Positions 11,320-24,800 of a stretch of 64,000 nt of DNA are shown here, one piece after another. The stretch is from Scolanthus callimorphus (taxonomy: Eukaryota > Cnidaria > Anthozoa > Actiniaria > Edwardsiidae). Each line of letters starts with the position of its first letter. Position 1 is the stretch's first letter. The notes beneath the pieces were generated by a model that ran no database searches, had not been told where the DNA came from, and saw nothing but the letters and a program-made list of their open reading frames with translations. The position numbers and the translations under genes are program-made. The stretch covers positions 29,587,951 through 29,651,950 of the forward strand of contig CM066917.1 in the NCBI GenBank assembly GCA_033964015.1, written 5' to 3'.

Positions 11320-11800
11320 TTAGACCTGTGAGAAAGCAAGCGTCGGACCTGTCAGAAGGCGACGTGATTAAGAAAGCACCCCCCTCCCCCTCCTACCACT
11401 CGAAGTCTTAGGCCTGTTAGAAGGCAAGTGTCGGACCTGTCAGAAGGCGACGTGATTGAGACAATACTCCACCCACCTACCCCTTGAGGTACGAGGCCTG
11501 TGAGAAGGCAATTGTCGGACCTGTTAGAAGGCGACGTGAAAAATACAACATTCCCCCCCCCCCCCCCCCCCCTCCACCCCACGTTAGTATGAGGCCTGTG
11601 AGAAGGCAAGTGTCGGACCTGTCAGAAGGCGACGTGAAAACGATAACATCCCCCCCACCTCAAAAGCAAAAGTATGAGGCTGTGAGAAGGCAAATGTCGG
11701 ACCTGTCAGAAGGCGACGCATTACGATTCCCCCCCCCCCCCCCCCCCCTCAATTAGAGGCCTGTTCGTAGGCAATTGTTGGCCCTAATATAAGGCAACGC
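11320..11800. repeat. Dimeric minisatellite with C-tract spacers
   Basis: Six units each pair two ~24-bp half-repeats (AGGCCTGTGAGAAGGCAAGTG and ACCTGTCAGAAGGCGACGTG type), separated by 30-50 bp of mostly C-rich spacer. A single decayed dimer also lies at about 10610-10650, before the LINE fragment. In one frame most units read RPVRRQVSDLSEGDV, and some differences are synonymous (AGA/CGT, GTG/GTT). The spacers carry stops and variable C runs, so translation as a whole is unlikely. Confidence 0.8.
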
Positions 11801-12280
11801 TTACCCCCTCCCTACTTTTTCCCCTACTATCCTTGCCGGACTGGGGGTCAAATCTATATACAACCTTTAACAAGCCCTCGGGCGAGTTTCTGGTCCGGCT
11901 CGGGTATGTGGGGAAATCCTTCCCAGGTCACCTACAAGGCCTTTCTTTTTCTTACCTCTCACTTGTTTTCGGGGCGTTTCCACCGCGTATTGCTCCAGAT
12001 ATCTACGTAAACGTCCTAACGTAAAGCGTTGTGGTGTGATAGGGAAGGAAGCCCCACAACCTGGGATGGACCACCGCCTGCAGCACAAGTGGCCTCACGT
12101 GGGCTACGTCACGTGCCTCCCAGACTCGGATTTATATTTAGCATTTATTTATTTCATTCCATTACCTGCTTCCTAGGGTTTTTTTCTGAGTTTTGGGAGA
12201 AGATATTGGCTACTGCAATGGGAAGATCGATCTTATGGTGGATCGTTGCCTAAGGACGTCGTTCGGATGGGAGTGGGCCG

Positions 12281-12686
12281 AGGCCAAAATCGGTTTCCCA
12301 TAACTTAACATCGCCGAGACAATGAGTGGCGGATTTATCGGTGAAAATGGTTTACTATTTTCACCCAGGAATTTGCCGCGAAGATTAAACGTGCGAAGTT
12401 AAACATGCTTGTAACTCCCAAGGGTAATCAATAGTTTATTTGCGAGCAGCCACGTCAGTCTTTCTTGCCTATATAAAGGATTTCTGACATGAATTCAGGG
12501 CTTTTCGACACATCTTCGCAAACCGGTAAGTCCTAAAATCTTTTCGACCCTCCCACCTCCCCTTCGGCGACGTAGCACTCGCACCACTAGTCTCCTAGCT
12601 GCTCATTGCCTCGGCAAAATCGGTTTCCCATAACTTAACATCGCCGAGACAATGAGTGGCGGATTTATCGGTGAAAATGGTTTACT
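12281..12686 (+). repeat. Duplicated orphan promoter between direct repeats
   Basis: A ~70-bp repeat beginning AAAATCGGTTTCCCATAACT occurs at about 12283-12354 and 12617-12686. Between the copies, 12356-12545 matches the promoter and first exon at 9901-10090 over 190 bp with no difference that I can see, including TATATAAAG (12470-12478), CCACGTCA (12450-12457) and the donor at 12526. Similarity stops at the same intronic point after AAAATCTTTTC. No coding exon like the one at 10227 follows; array B does. Confidence 0.8.
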
Positions 12687-13624
12687 GTGTTTCACGTCTT
12701 TCGGTCTCGGGTGAGACAATAAATCGAGGTCCCGTCCCCCGGGGGGGGGGGGGGGGGACTCCCATATTTTTTATGCTTGAGTTGTGTTTCTGGTTGAAAT
12801 GATTCATCATATTCTCCTGTGTTTCACGTCTTTCGGTCTCGGGTGAGACAATAAATCGAGGTCCCGTCCCCGGGTGGGGGGGGGGGGGGGACTCCCATAT
12901 TTTTTATGCTTGAGTTGTGTTTCGGGTTGATATGATTCATCATCTTCTCCTGTGTTTTTTTATGCTTGAGTTGTGTTTCGGGTTGAAATGATTCATCATC
13001 TTCTCCTGTGTTTCACGTCTTTCGGTCTCGGGTGAGACAATAAATCGAGGTCCCGTCCCCCGGGGGGGGGGGGGGGGGGGGGACTCCCATATTTTTTATG
13101 CTTGAGTTGTGTTTCTGGTTGAAATGATTCATCATCTTCTCCTGTGTTTCACGTCTTTCGGTCTCGGGTGAGACAATAAATCGAGGTCCCGTCCCCGGGG
13201 GGGGGGGGAGGGGGGACTCCCATATTTTTTATGCTTGAGTTGTGTTTCGGGTTGATATGATTCATCATCTTCTCCTGTGTTTCACAATGATTCATCATCT
13301 TCTCCCGTGTTTCACGTCTTTCGGTCTCGGGTGAGACAATAAATCGAGGTCCCGTCCCCCGGGGGGGGGGGGGGGGGGGGACTCCCATATTTTTTATGCT
13401 TGAGTTGTGTTTCTGGTTGAAATGATTCATCATCTTATCCCGTGTTTCACGTCTTTCGGTCTCGGGTGAGACAATAAATCGAGGTCCCGTCCCCCCGGGG
13501 GGGGGGGGGGGACTCCCATATTTTTTATGCTTGAGTTGTGTTTCGGGTTGAAATGATTCATCATCTTCTCCCGTGTTTCACGTCTTTCGGTCTCGGGTGA
13601 GACAATAAATCGAGGTCCCGTCCT
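12687..13624. repeat. Tandem array B, same ~130-bp unit as array A
   Basis: About seven units carry the TTTCACGTCTTTCGGTCTCG, GTCCCGTCCCC, G-run and ACTCCCATATTTT blocks. G-run lengths vary between units, as expected for slippage or consensus uncertainty. It ends abruptly at CCCGTCC. The short frames in it are repeat translations. Confidence 0.9.
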
Positions 13625-15455
13625 TCCACTACACCTATGAGGGACGTCATAAAACCGCTCAGCTGGTCGAAGGCTATCCCTATGACAGAACTTACTGCAC
13701 AAATAAACAATATACAACCTCATACAACCCCTTAACCCCACTCATGATTGTAAACGCTCGGTTTCACAAAGTGCATGGGAATCTTTTGTCCAATTGCTCA
13801 ATGTCCCCGGGATTTTGGATCATGTTGGATATGTTCATTTTATACATGTCCCCTCTGTCCATGTGCAAAAAAACCCGTGACTTGTAGGTTAGATAAGGAT
13901 TAGTTATCGACTGAGTTAGCATATAATTTCATGCACCGCCAACTTCGTAAAATGCTTTGAAAAGACACAGAATCGAACAGAAGAGCCGAGTTTGTTTACC
14001 ACTATCCAAACTGTACTTGATATCAGTGCAATAAGCATGACGTTCTTTAGCCCTAATTAGACCTAAATATTATCTCAACTCTCGATTCTGACTAGGTTTT
14101 ATTATTCTATTTTGTACATATAACAAAAATAAATAGCCAGTGCCCGCAAATAGCTTAGCTAACGAGGCGGGCAGCAGAGGGTTAACATAAAGTTACAATA
14201 TAGGACAATGAATTACGAAAATTACAAAGCAAAGCAAAGAAAAGAAAAGAAAAAGGAAGTGCAACTTAAATCCTCCTTCGTATATCCCATCAAATCGTAT
14301 AACAAATCATTGCACTCCTCTCCAAACTGACCAAACATCGCTCTTCTTGCGGATTGCTGCCACGGCAACGATTTATTCGAGACACCAGAGGCGATTCTAG
14401 CGATAAATAGTATTGTATGTACTCACCTCCAAGTCTTCTCGAAGTCTACACTGAGGCATGAGCTCGACAGAATTCTCGAATTGTCGCTGTTAGGCGATAT
14501 AAACACAGTATAGTTCAAATCCGCTTCAGAACCACTAACATCGCCCGGTGTTGTCGCTGCGGTTAGTAGGGGTTACTCTATAGGCGTTCTCGGGGGTGTG
14601 TTCAAATGCTGTAATCTGATTGGACAAAATACGTGCTCTATTCAATTCTAAAGGCACCCATGTGCATAGCTTTATATTTTGTTTTTGAGCCTAATTATGC
14701 AAAATGAATAGCCTATTATCCCATTGTCAGGAACCCAAATGTGCCCGCCAGAAGGACTAAATACTTCACTCTCAACAGGAATCGACAGCAGGAGCTGTCA
14801 ATGAACTATTCTTGATAGTATCGAACCTTGCCGTTCAAACCCTGACATTATACTTCAATGATCGGAGGTGCAGTGTATTTTTTTTTCTGCACGCATGGAC
14901 ACGCTTTGAATATTGCGCAAATGGAATTGAACATATTTTCATTGTTTTACTGTGCACGTCAACCGGGCCATCGCGTAAAAAGTTTGTCATTCAGAGATTC
15001 AAGTCATTTTAAGGCCTGCAATACGTCTGACGATGAGTAATAACATGTTTTGAAGTTATTTCTGCCCATAATTTCCACAATTTTTAGATCTCAAGAAAGT
15101 CAAGATCCTTTGTCCTGTACTCGCTTTCTGATTGGCCAACTTCTTACAAAATGGCCCGGTTGACGTAGTCGCAAAGTAAAATTATTTGCATTTTTCTCAT
15201 TGCTCTCCATCCTCGCTTACGGCGCCCGAGCTCATATATTTCTGATGCAGAACCAGGAGACATCTTGCCCACAACAGTCTCAACAAGCCCTGTTAGGCCC
15301 TGTTAGGCCGTTTCCGCCCAAGGTCCCGCTATTTATATGCGCGTACGACATGATGTAAGGAAACCAATGCAGCACATGGAGACAATGAAGTCTTCTTGAT
15401 ATTGCTTTTGGCTTCAGTGCAACTTGACATATTCAAAAGCTGTCTACTGTCTAGA
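13625..15455. other. Gene-free stretch
   Basis: I see no exon with supporting splice sites, RNA gene or clear repeat in this 1.8 kb. Purine-rich AAAGAAAAG slippage sequence occurs around 14225-14255. Confidence 0.5.
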
Positions 15456-15832
15456 CGGGGAAAGGTGGTACTCCCATATTTAGGGGATAGGGATGCTCGT
15501 CGGTATAAACGAATTTGACCCCTAATAGAAACCAAAAGGGCGTGGTCGAACCAAATTTCAACCGCAAAAAGAGACCACCTCCAAACCCCAAAACGAACAT
15601 TACTAGCTGGAATCTTTTCCAATCTTTTCCAAGCTTCCAAGTGATCGTAAATTCTTCTGCATATTGATAGTAAAACGTCGATGAAATATAAACCTCTTTT
15701 TTAAAGGACACCCTAAAATGTGCCGTATTTTGCAAACAATCGTGGTTTTGCAATTGAGAACCGCGAATTTAACCCCTAAAGCAAACACGACTGCATCCCC
15801 GCCCCAAAATATGTGAGCACCCACTTTGGAAC
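15456..15832. repeat. Decayed poly-G-ended palindromic element
   Basis: The left end has GGTACTCCCATATTTAGGGG and GATGCTCGTCGG, and the interior has repeated AATTTGACCCCTAA-type blocks. The right end has CCCCGCCCCAAAATATGTG and GAGCACCCAC. These are diverged versions of the ends and interior of the elements at 42555-42972 and 62904-63281. The G/C runs have eroded, so this is an older copy. It abuts the 3' end of MCT-B. Confidence 0.6.
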
Positions 15833-15837
15833 TACTG

Positions 15838-18800
15838 TCAAACTAATGTTTCACTATCTTCTGTTTCTAGAAGTCCACAAGAATTAAATTCATTTGAGCT
15901 TTCACTTTTCATATTTGACAAACCTGAAACGCTAGCTAACATGCCCTCTAGCATCGCTAATTTATTGTCTAGAACTAAGCTGTAAAAATCTAAACCTTCA
16001 CTTCTGGTCGGCCTTTCATCTCTCTTGAATAGTGTCATATCGTTGTATGAATTTGGTTTCGCTAATTCTAATTCTACAGCCTCTTCCAAGTTAATTACGA
16101 ATTTCCCTTCTTCTTTTCCATTTATAGCCGAACACTCTATGAATCCGCTATCACTTGTCCCTGCGGTCTCTTTGGAGCATGCGCTAACTAAGGACGTGCT
16201 GCTGCTTGAGCAACTGGAGAAAATGCTATGTAGATCTTGTGCGCATGCGTGTACCGAAATTCCTTGTTTCGCTAAATTGCCCTTAATTAGTGAGTCTGTA
16301 GCGCACTCTCCACGATCACCCAATATAGTGATGAGCTGACTCTTTATTGGTCCTTCGTTGTAGTGCTCCCGCACAATGTCCATCGCAGTTTCTCTAGTAC
16401 ATGCAACATGATCCCGGTTAATAAAGTTCCCCTTTTCCGCATCATCCATACAGACAGAGCTCCCGGTGTCAGTTGGCAGCGTAAAGGATTGCTTGCTATG
16501 CCTAATATCCGAATAAAGAGCTCTCTTTTTTAAGTGTGGAGTACCACATGGTGTAGCATTGGGCCCATATCTCACATCAAGACGACTTCCATACGTTGAA
16601 ATATCCCGATAAGTCTCATCACTGACGATACTGAAGAGTACAAAACTCGAAGGACGGGCTCCACTAATCGTGAGCGAGTTGTCGAGTTGCGAGCGGTTCC
16701 TCTCGAGTAGCAGATCACCCGCTGTTTTCTTCCCAAACGTGTTTGATAGTTCCTCCTCTTTCATGCCTGGTAATGCTTCGAGATCAGGTTGATCCAGGAT
16801 GAGCTCCTGTTTTTCGAGGTTTATTGAACTGGAGGTGAGGATGAACCGAGGAATAAGAAACATAAGGCACACTCCTGTGCATATCAGACCACTGGCTAGG
16901 AAATATACCACGTTATAGCTTCCAAACACGTCATAGATAAACCCTGGAAAGGGAACAATAGAATTTATGCATAAACAAGTTACAAGGGGAAGACAGGCCT
17001 GGGCTGTGTACATCCGTTCTCGATGCAAGTCAAAGACACAGCCTGCGTCAAGCGCAAAGGGAAAGGAAAGGAGAAACGAAAAGCGGCTTGTGTGTTTATC
17101 AGAAACGCTTGTTTCCGGGGTATCGGGGTTCCTGTGGCGCATCACGAGTCCCGAAACAAACGTTTCCGAAACCCACAGAAGAACTGATAAGCAAGTTAGG
17201 GGGACGGGAGCTCGGACCCTGTTCTCCCCTCCCATTTTCCCCGCGTCCGTTTGCTTCCTATCCTCCCTTGTCCTCTTCCCTTACCTTTGCGGTTGCTACG
17301 CAGATTCGCTGCAGTCTTTTGCTCCAACTGATGCGTATCAATACTATGAATTTCCGATGTATCTGTACAAGGAACGTTTGTGATTGGTTGGATTCATCGC
17401 CAATTTTGGCTTGGTGACAAAGGAAGCCCGTAACAAATATTTTACTAGATTATTGCGAGCAAATGATAACGACGTCTAATTTCAATTTTGAACTTTCTTG
17501 TTACAAGCGCGGCCCCTCCCCAATTCTTGACATTCATTGTAATTTGTGAGAAAATCGGCCTTATGCGCTGTACTATCAATGTTCATTTTGATTAAAATGC
17601 TTTGTTTTACCTGCTACAGGTGAGCCAGCCATTAGTGGTATCGCGGTGATGCCATACATGCTACCGAGAGCCCCCGCCATCTGGCGCTTGCCAACAATAT
17701 CGTGCGTTACTAGCGCTAATAACACTACAAATCCGCCATCCAAGAGTCCATGCACCACGGCATAGACGACCAGGGACGCATAGGAACGAGCGAGCGGGAA
17801 CAGACACGTGGCAACGGACATCATGAGTAAGGTGAGCTGAATTAGGACTAAGCGATTGACGCGAGGAAGATCTGAGATACGACCATAGCTGATTTTTCCG
17901 ATGGTCTGACTTATTGCCAGGAATCCAACTAGGAGGGACCCTTTTGAAGTGGGAACGCCATGCATTTTGGCAACACGGACCTGGTGGAACAATGTTACAT
18001 GTCGCGCGTGAGCTCTAAATCAGATGGTGAACAACAATGCTAGAAGACCCTCTGCCAAGAAAACTCTAGTCTGGGTTGATAAAAAAAGTGACGGGATTTG
18101 AACCCAGTGGTTTTCACATGACGGCCGACGACCGGTTAACGCAGTGGTAGAGCGCCGGGCTTATGTGCGGGAGGCTGGGAGTTCAAACCCCGGCCGGACC
18201 AACACTCAGGGTCTTTTCTAAATAAATGAGGAGAAGGTGCTACCTTTGCTTTAATATATGCAAATGGTTAGACCTTCGCGTCTTCTCGGATAAGGACGTT
18301 AAACCGTAGGTCCCGTCTCTCACATACACTACACTAACCGGAACCAGAGGGACGTTAAAGAACCACGAGGACCGTCGGAAGTTGCCCAACCTCTGTGTCA
18401 CAGAACTCACAATGCTAACACACACTCATGTTTATATAAAGGTGGTTTCTTTAAGATGAGTTATCCGTTAATGTAAAGCGCTTTGAGCGCGAGGAGAAGC
18501 GCTCTTTAAGCACAGTTACTTTACTTTACTTTACAAATGCGATAGTAATTCGACAACAAACCAATCAGAGAGCAAGGTGATTCACAAGCTCTCCGTTTCG
18601 CGAGCGAAGTCTATAACAGGAGGGTTTACCGGAGCCGTTCCTCAAAAAAAACCGTTCCCCATAAAGAAAATCTGCTGGCTGGAAATTACGAATCTAGAGA
18701 CCTTCCTGGCTGAGATTTTTAACATACTGGTTCCCGGCTAGGAAATTTAACCAAATGTTACACGTCCTGGCTGGATTTCTTAACCGCATGCTGGCTGCTC

Positions 18801-21800
18801 GCTGTTGGCTGTTGTTGCGTGATGTTGACTTCATTATTTAGCTGGCAAGTACTTCACTTCCGCCGGCCGATCTAGCGAAAGTAAATTATTAACGAAACAC
18901 AATCAGGTGTCAATGACCAATGACTGCAGTTTTGGCTGTCACAATGACAGTTTGAATAAGGGTCTGAAAGGCGGTTGGGCCAAGTTCAGGATATGGCGGC
19001 CGCTCGCTCGTGGTCCCCTTTCCCTTTGTGCTTGCTACGCAGGCTAAGGATAGCGAGCAGAGTATCGAGTACAAAGGCTGTACAGAGTACAGCCTTTGTT
19101 TCACCCTATGCATTTACAGCATTTACGTAAAGGTAAGATTGTATTTGCCTTTTTCAAGATCGTATGCACAAATTTCAGTCTTTGTGATGATAGTCACTGT
19201 GCAATTTCGCAGAGTCGAATTATTGAGGTATCAAGGTTGGGCTCCTGATCAAAGTTAGTGAAGCCGGGGTGCCGCAGAGTGGTGGGTAAACTTGGGTAAA
19301 GTTACGCGGTTTCTTATTGAGGTAGGGGCGCGCAGTGAGCCAGGACGTCTCTAAGGTAAGAACTTCTCTGACGCGACTAGGAAGTACATAATGCATATAC
19401 TAGCATTCTCTCTTCAACGAAGGTCATTTGATGTTTAGTCGATTCTTACTTCACGACATATCCCACTTGTCAAGCTTTTTGTTGTTTTAAGAAAATCTAA
19501 AGTCAATATTCAATTCACGGTTCGATATATGCCAGATACTTTTCATCTGCTCCTCGTTCATTATTCTGGTATGATGTTAATTGAGCAACTGCAAGTAGAT
19601 CCTACAGAAATGTTTGTCAGGCAACTGAATCTATAGTAGCAATAGCTTTTTTTTGGGAGACCCTCCCTCATGTGAATAGTCTCTGGGATAACCTGTGTTG
19701 TGCTTGCTTGCGATGTTTCCGCGCAGTGACCCCTAGTTTTTTCAGCAATCACACCGCAGTGGAAAACAGATGGGTATTCATTGATCTAAGGAAGCAGTGC
19801 TAATTGCTTTGTGTGATGTAGCTTACACAACGGCATCTTTTGATAAGGGACATTTTTTCGGTAGATAATAAACTTGTCAATCAAATGGAGCACGCAGTAT
19901 TTTCGATGTATAAAAACTTCGTTCTTCTTTCTACGAACTTCTACGACGTGGATTACCTTTCTGGTCAACATTTAGCGTTGTTAGTGGCTAAGTGAATGAT
20001 GTTAATATTTTACGTTGGCAGAGGAGTATTGCCAGTCTGCCGAAAGTTTCTTTCCTTATTAGTAACAGAAGTCTCCGGGATGCTTGAGATGTTTCTAGCA
20101 CACCGCAAGGGAAGTCAAGCAATTCGCTACTCAACCCCTAGATAACAAAGCACAAAATGATAATAAGCGGTTCATGCCACTCAAGTGCACGATTTTGTTT
20201 TTACTTTAGGCTTTTTGGGTAAAATATGTGCATTTTAGTGTTACAGCAAAAATGTTTACGAACCTTCAACATTGTTTTAGGTTTGCGAACTTTATGCGAG
20301 TAACACTATACTTGCATTTCATGCCACTCAAGTGCACGATTTTTTTTATTTTAGGCGTTTTGGGTAAAATATGGGCATTTTAGTGTTACAGCAAAAATGT
20401 TTACGAACCTTCAACATTGTTTTAGGTTTGCGAACTTTATGCGAGTAACACTATACTTGCATTTCTTGTCACTAGTGCACGATTTTTTTTTATTTTTGTT
20501 TTAGGCTTTTTGGGTAAAATATGTACATTTTAGTGTTACAGCAAAAATGTTTACGAACCTTCAACATTGTTTTAGGTTTGCGAACTTTATGCGAGTAACA
20601 CTATACTTGCATTTCATGCCAGTCAAGTGCACGATTTTTTAAATTTTGTTTTAGGCTTTTTGGGTAAAATAATGTGCATTTTAGTGTTACAGCAAAAATG
20701 TTTACGAACCTTCAACATTGTTTTAGGTTTGCGAACTTTATGCGAGTAACACTATACTTGCATTTCATGCCACTCAAGAGTGCACGATTTTTTACTTTAG
20801 GCTTTTTGGGTAAAATATGTGCATTTTAGTGTTACAGCAAAAATGTTTACGAACCTTCAACATTGTTTTAGGTTTGCGAACTTTATGCGAGTAACACTAT
20901 ACTTGCATTTCATGCCACTCAAGTGCACGATTTTCTATTTTAGGCTTTTTGGGTAAAATATGTGCATTTTAGTGTTACAGCAAAAATGTTTACGAACCTT
21001 CAACATTGTTTTAGGTTTGCGAACTTTATGCGAGTAACACTATACTTGCATTTCTTGTCACTAGTGCACGATTTTTTTTATTTTTGTTTTAGGCTTTTTG
21101 GGTAAAATATGTACATTTTAGTGTTACAGCAAAAATGTTTACGAACCTTCAACGTTGTTTTAGGTTTGCGAACTTTATGCGAGTAACACTATACTTGCAT
21201 TTCATGCCACTCAAGTGCACGATTTTTTGATTTTTTTTTTTTTTTACTTTTTGGGTAAAATATGTGCATTTTAGTGTTACAGCAAAAATGTTTACGAACC
21301 TTCAACGTTGTTTTAGGTTTGCGAACTTTATGCGAGTAACACTATACAGGAGGGTTTACCGGAGCCGTTCCTCAAAAAATCCGTTCCCCATAAAGAAAAT
21401 CTGCTGGCTGGAAATTACGAATCTAGAGACCTTCCTGGCTGAGATTTTTAACATACTGGTTCCCGGCTAGAAAATTTAACCAATCGTTACACGTCCTGGC
21501 TGGATTTCTTAACCGCATGCTGGCTGCTCGCTGTTGGCTATTGTTGCGTGATGTTGACTTCATTATTTAGCTGGCAAGTACTTCACTTCCGCCGGCCGAT
21601 CTAGCGAACATAAATTATTAACGAAACACAATCAGGTGTCAATGACCAATGACTGCAGTTTTGGATGTAACAATGACAGTTTGAATAAGGGTCTGGAAGG
21701 CGGTTGGGCCAAGTTCAGGATGGCGGGGCCGCTCGCTCGTGGTCCCCTTTCCCTTTGTGCTTGCTACACAGGCTAAGGATAGCGAGCTCAATAGATATTT

Positions 21801-24800
21801 AGTGCCCCAGAGCTTAGACAGAGTACAGCCTGTGTTTCACCCTATGCATTTACGTAAAGGTAAGATTGTATTTGCCTTTTTCAAGATCGTATGCACAAAC
21901 GAGTATTTCAGTGTTTGTGATGATAGTCACTGTGCAATTTCGCGCAGAGTCGAATTATTGAGGTATCAAGGTTGGGCTCCTGATCAAAGTTAGTGAAGCC
22001 GGGGTGCCGCAGAGTGGTGGGCAAAGTTACGCGGTTTCGTATTGAGGTAGGGGCGCGCAGTGAGCCAGGACGTCTCTAAGGTAAGAACTTCTCTGACGCG
22101 ACTAGGAAGTACACAGTGCTTTATACTAGCATTCTCTCTTCAACGAAGGCCATTTGATGTTTAGTCGATTTTTACTTCACGACATATCTCACTTGTCAAG
22201 CTTTTTGTTGTTTTAAGAAAATCTAAAGTTAATATTCAATTCACGGTTCGATATATGCCAGATACTTTTCATCTACTCCTCGTTCATCTGTTCATGTATT
22301 CTGGTATGATGTTAATTTAGCAACTGCAAGTAGATCCTACAGAAATGTTTGTCAGGCAACTAAATCTATAGTAGCAATAGCTTTTTTTGGGGGGAGACCC
22401 TCCCTTATGTGAATAGTCTCTGGGATAACCCTGTGTTTGTGCTTGCTTGCGATGTTTCCGCGCAGTGTCCCCTAGGTTTTTCTGCAATCACACCGCAGTG
22501 GAAAACAGATGGGTATTCATTGATCTAAGGAAGCAGTGCTATTGCTTGTGTGATGTAGGTTACACAACGGCATCTTTTGATAAGGGACATTTTTTCGGTA
22601 GATAATAAACTTGTCGATCAAATGGAGCACCCAGCATTTTCGATGTATAAAAACTTCGTTCTTCTTTCTACGAACTTCTTCTTTCTACGAACTTCTACTT
22701 CTACGTACATGGATTACCTTTCTGGTCAACATTTAGCGTTGTTAGTGGCTAAGTGAATGAATATTAATATTTTGCGTTGGCAGAGGAGTATTGCCAGTCT
22801 GCCGAAAGTTTTATCTTTCCTTATTAGTAACAGAAGTCTCCGGGATGCTTGAGATGTTTCTAGCACACCGCAAGGGAAGTCAACAATTAGCTACTCAACC
22901 CTTAGATAACAAAGCACAAAATGATAATAAGCGGTTCGACCAGCTTGAACAATTATTGTAGATGATCCTGCTCAAGTCCGAATAATGCGTAGAGCATGTT
23001 TTGCAACCATAGTGTGTATTTTTAAAATGTTAGTCATCGTTAAATTCTACTTTGCAGTACGAACTTCTAGAGTCTCACATGGAAGGCCTTTCTGGCTATG
23101 TCGGCCATATCTAAACAAACATTCTATGCGTAGCATGCTAGCTAAGTGAACAATATTTACAATGTGCTCTATATGAAGAAAATTTGATCAAAAATTGACC
23201 GTCTTTCGAAATTTCGCGAAACATAATTTACAAGCTATCTGAGGATGAAACCGTGGGTCAAAATAACCGTGGAGCAAAAAAGATAACCCATTACGGATCG
23301 AGAGCCTTAAAAACCACACCCTTTTCCGCGGCTTTAGTTATTTGTGATTGAGTTCCAATTGGGGAAATTTGTGCATTTTAGTGTTACAGCAAAATGTTTA
23401 CGAACCTTCAACGTTGTTTTAGGTTTGCGAACTTTATGCGAGTAACACTATACTTGCATTTCATGCCACTCAAGTGGACGATTTTTTTTATTTTTGTTTT
23501 AGGCTTTTTGGGTAAAATATGTGCATTTTAGTGTTACAGCAAAAATGTTTACGAACCTTCAACGTTGTTTTAGGTTTGCGAACTTTATGCGAGTAACACT
23601 ATACTTGCATTTCATGCCACTCAAGTGGACGATTTTTTATTTATTTTTGTTTTAGGCTTTTTGGGTAAATATGTGCATTTAAGTGTTACAGCAAAATGTT
23701 TACGAACCTTCAACGTTGTTTTAGGTTGCGAACTTTATGCGAGTAACACTATACTTGCATTTCATGCCACTCAAGTGGACGATTTTTTTTATTTTTGTTT
23801 TAGGCTTTTGGGTAAAATATGTGCATTTTAGTGTTACAGCAAAAATGTTACGAACCTTCAACGTTGTTTTAGGTTTGCGAACTTTATGCGAGTAACACTA
23901 TACTTGCATTTCATGCCACTCAAGTGGACGATTTTTTATTTATTTTTGTTTTAGGCTTTTTGGGTAAAATATGTGCATTTAAGTGTTACAGCAAAAATGT
24001 TTACGAACCTTCAACGTTGTTTTAGGTTTGCGAACTTTATGCGAGTAACACTATACTTGCATTTCATGCCACTCAAGTGGACGATTTTTTTATTTTTGTT
24101 TTAGGCTTTTTGGGTAAAATATGTGCATTTTAGTGTTACAGCAAAAATGTTTACGAACCTTCAACGTTGTTTTAGGTTTGCGAACTTTATGCGAGTAACA
24201 CTATACTTGCATTTCATGCCACTCAAGTGGACGATTTTTTATTTATTTTGTTTTAGGCTTTTTGGGTAAATATGTGCATTTAAGTGTTACAGCAAAAATG
24301 TTTACGAACCTTCAACGTTGTTTTAGGTTTGCGAACTTTATGCGAGTAACACTGTACTTGCATTTTATGCCAGTCAAGTGCACGAATTTTTTTATTTTTG
24401 TTTTAGGCTTTTTGGGTAAAATATGTGCATTTTAGTGTTACAGCAAAAATGTTTACGAACCTTCAACGTTGTTTTAGGTTTGCGAACTTTATGCGAGTAA
24501 CACTATACTTGCATTTCATGCCGCTCAAGTGGACGATTTTTTATTTATTTTTGTTTTAGGCTTTTTGGGTTAAATATGTGCATTTAAGTGTTACAGCAAA
24601 AATGTTTACGAACCTTCAACGTTGTTTTAGGTTTGCGAACTTTATGCGAGTAACACTATACTTGCACTTCACGCCACTCAAGTGCATGATATTTTGATTT
24701 TGTAAAATGTCCATTTAATAAGTAGTCTAGTCACGTGTCTATTTCACTTAAATTCGTAATAAATGAATTGATATCGATAACATAGCTTTTTTTTGGGGGG

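Noticed and set aside
16967..17417. Plus-strand open frames of 109-138 codons
   Set aside because: They lie across MCT-B intron 3 and the antisense of exon 4, with no splice or homology support.
18126..18200. Candidate tRNA gene
   Set aside because: A- and B-boxes are present, but the acceptor stem does not pair and a SINE body with a (CTTTA)n tail follows directly.
20174..24690. Regularly spaced direct repeats that might suggest a CRISPR array
   Set aside because: Units are ~150 bp with no unique spacers, in an animal intron inside a transposon. It is a satellite.
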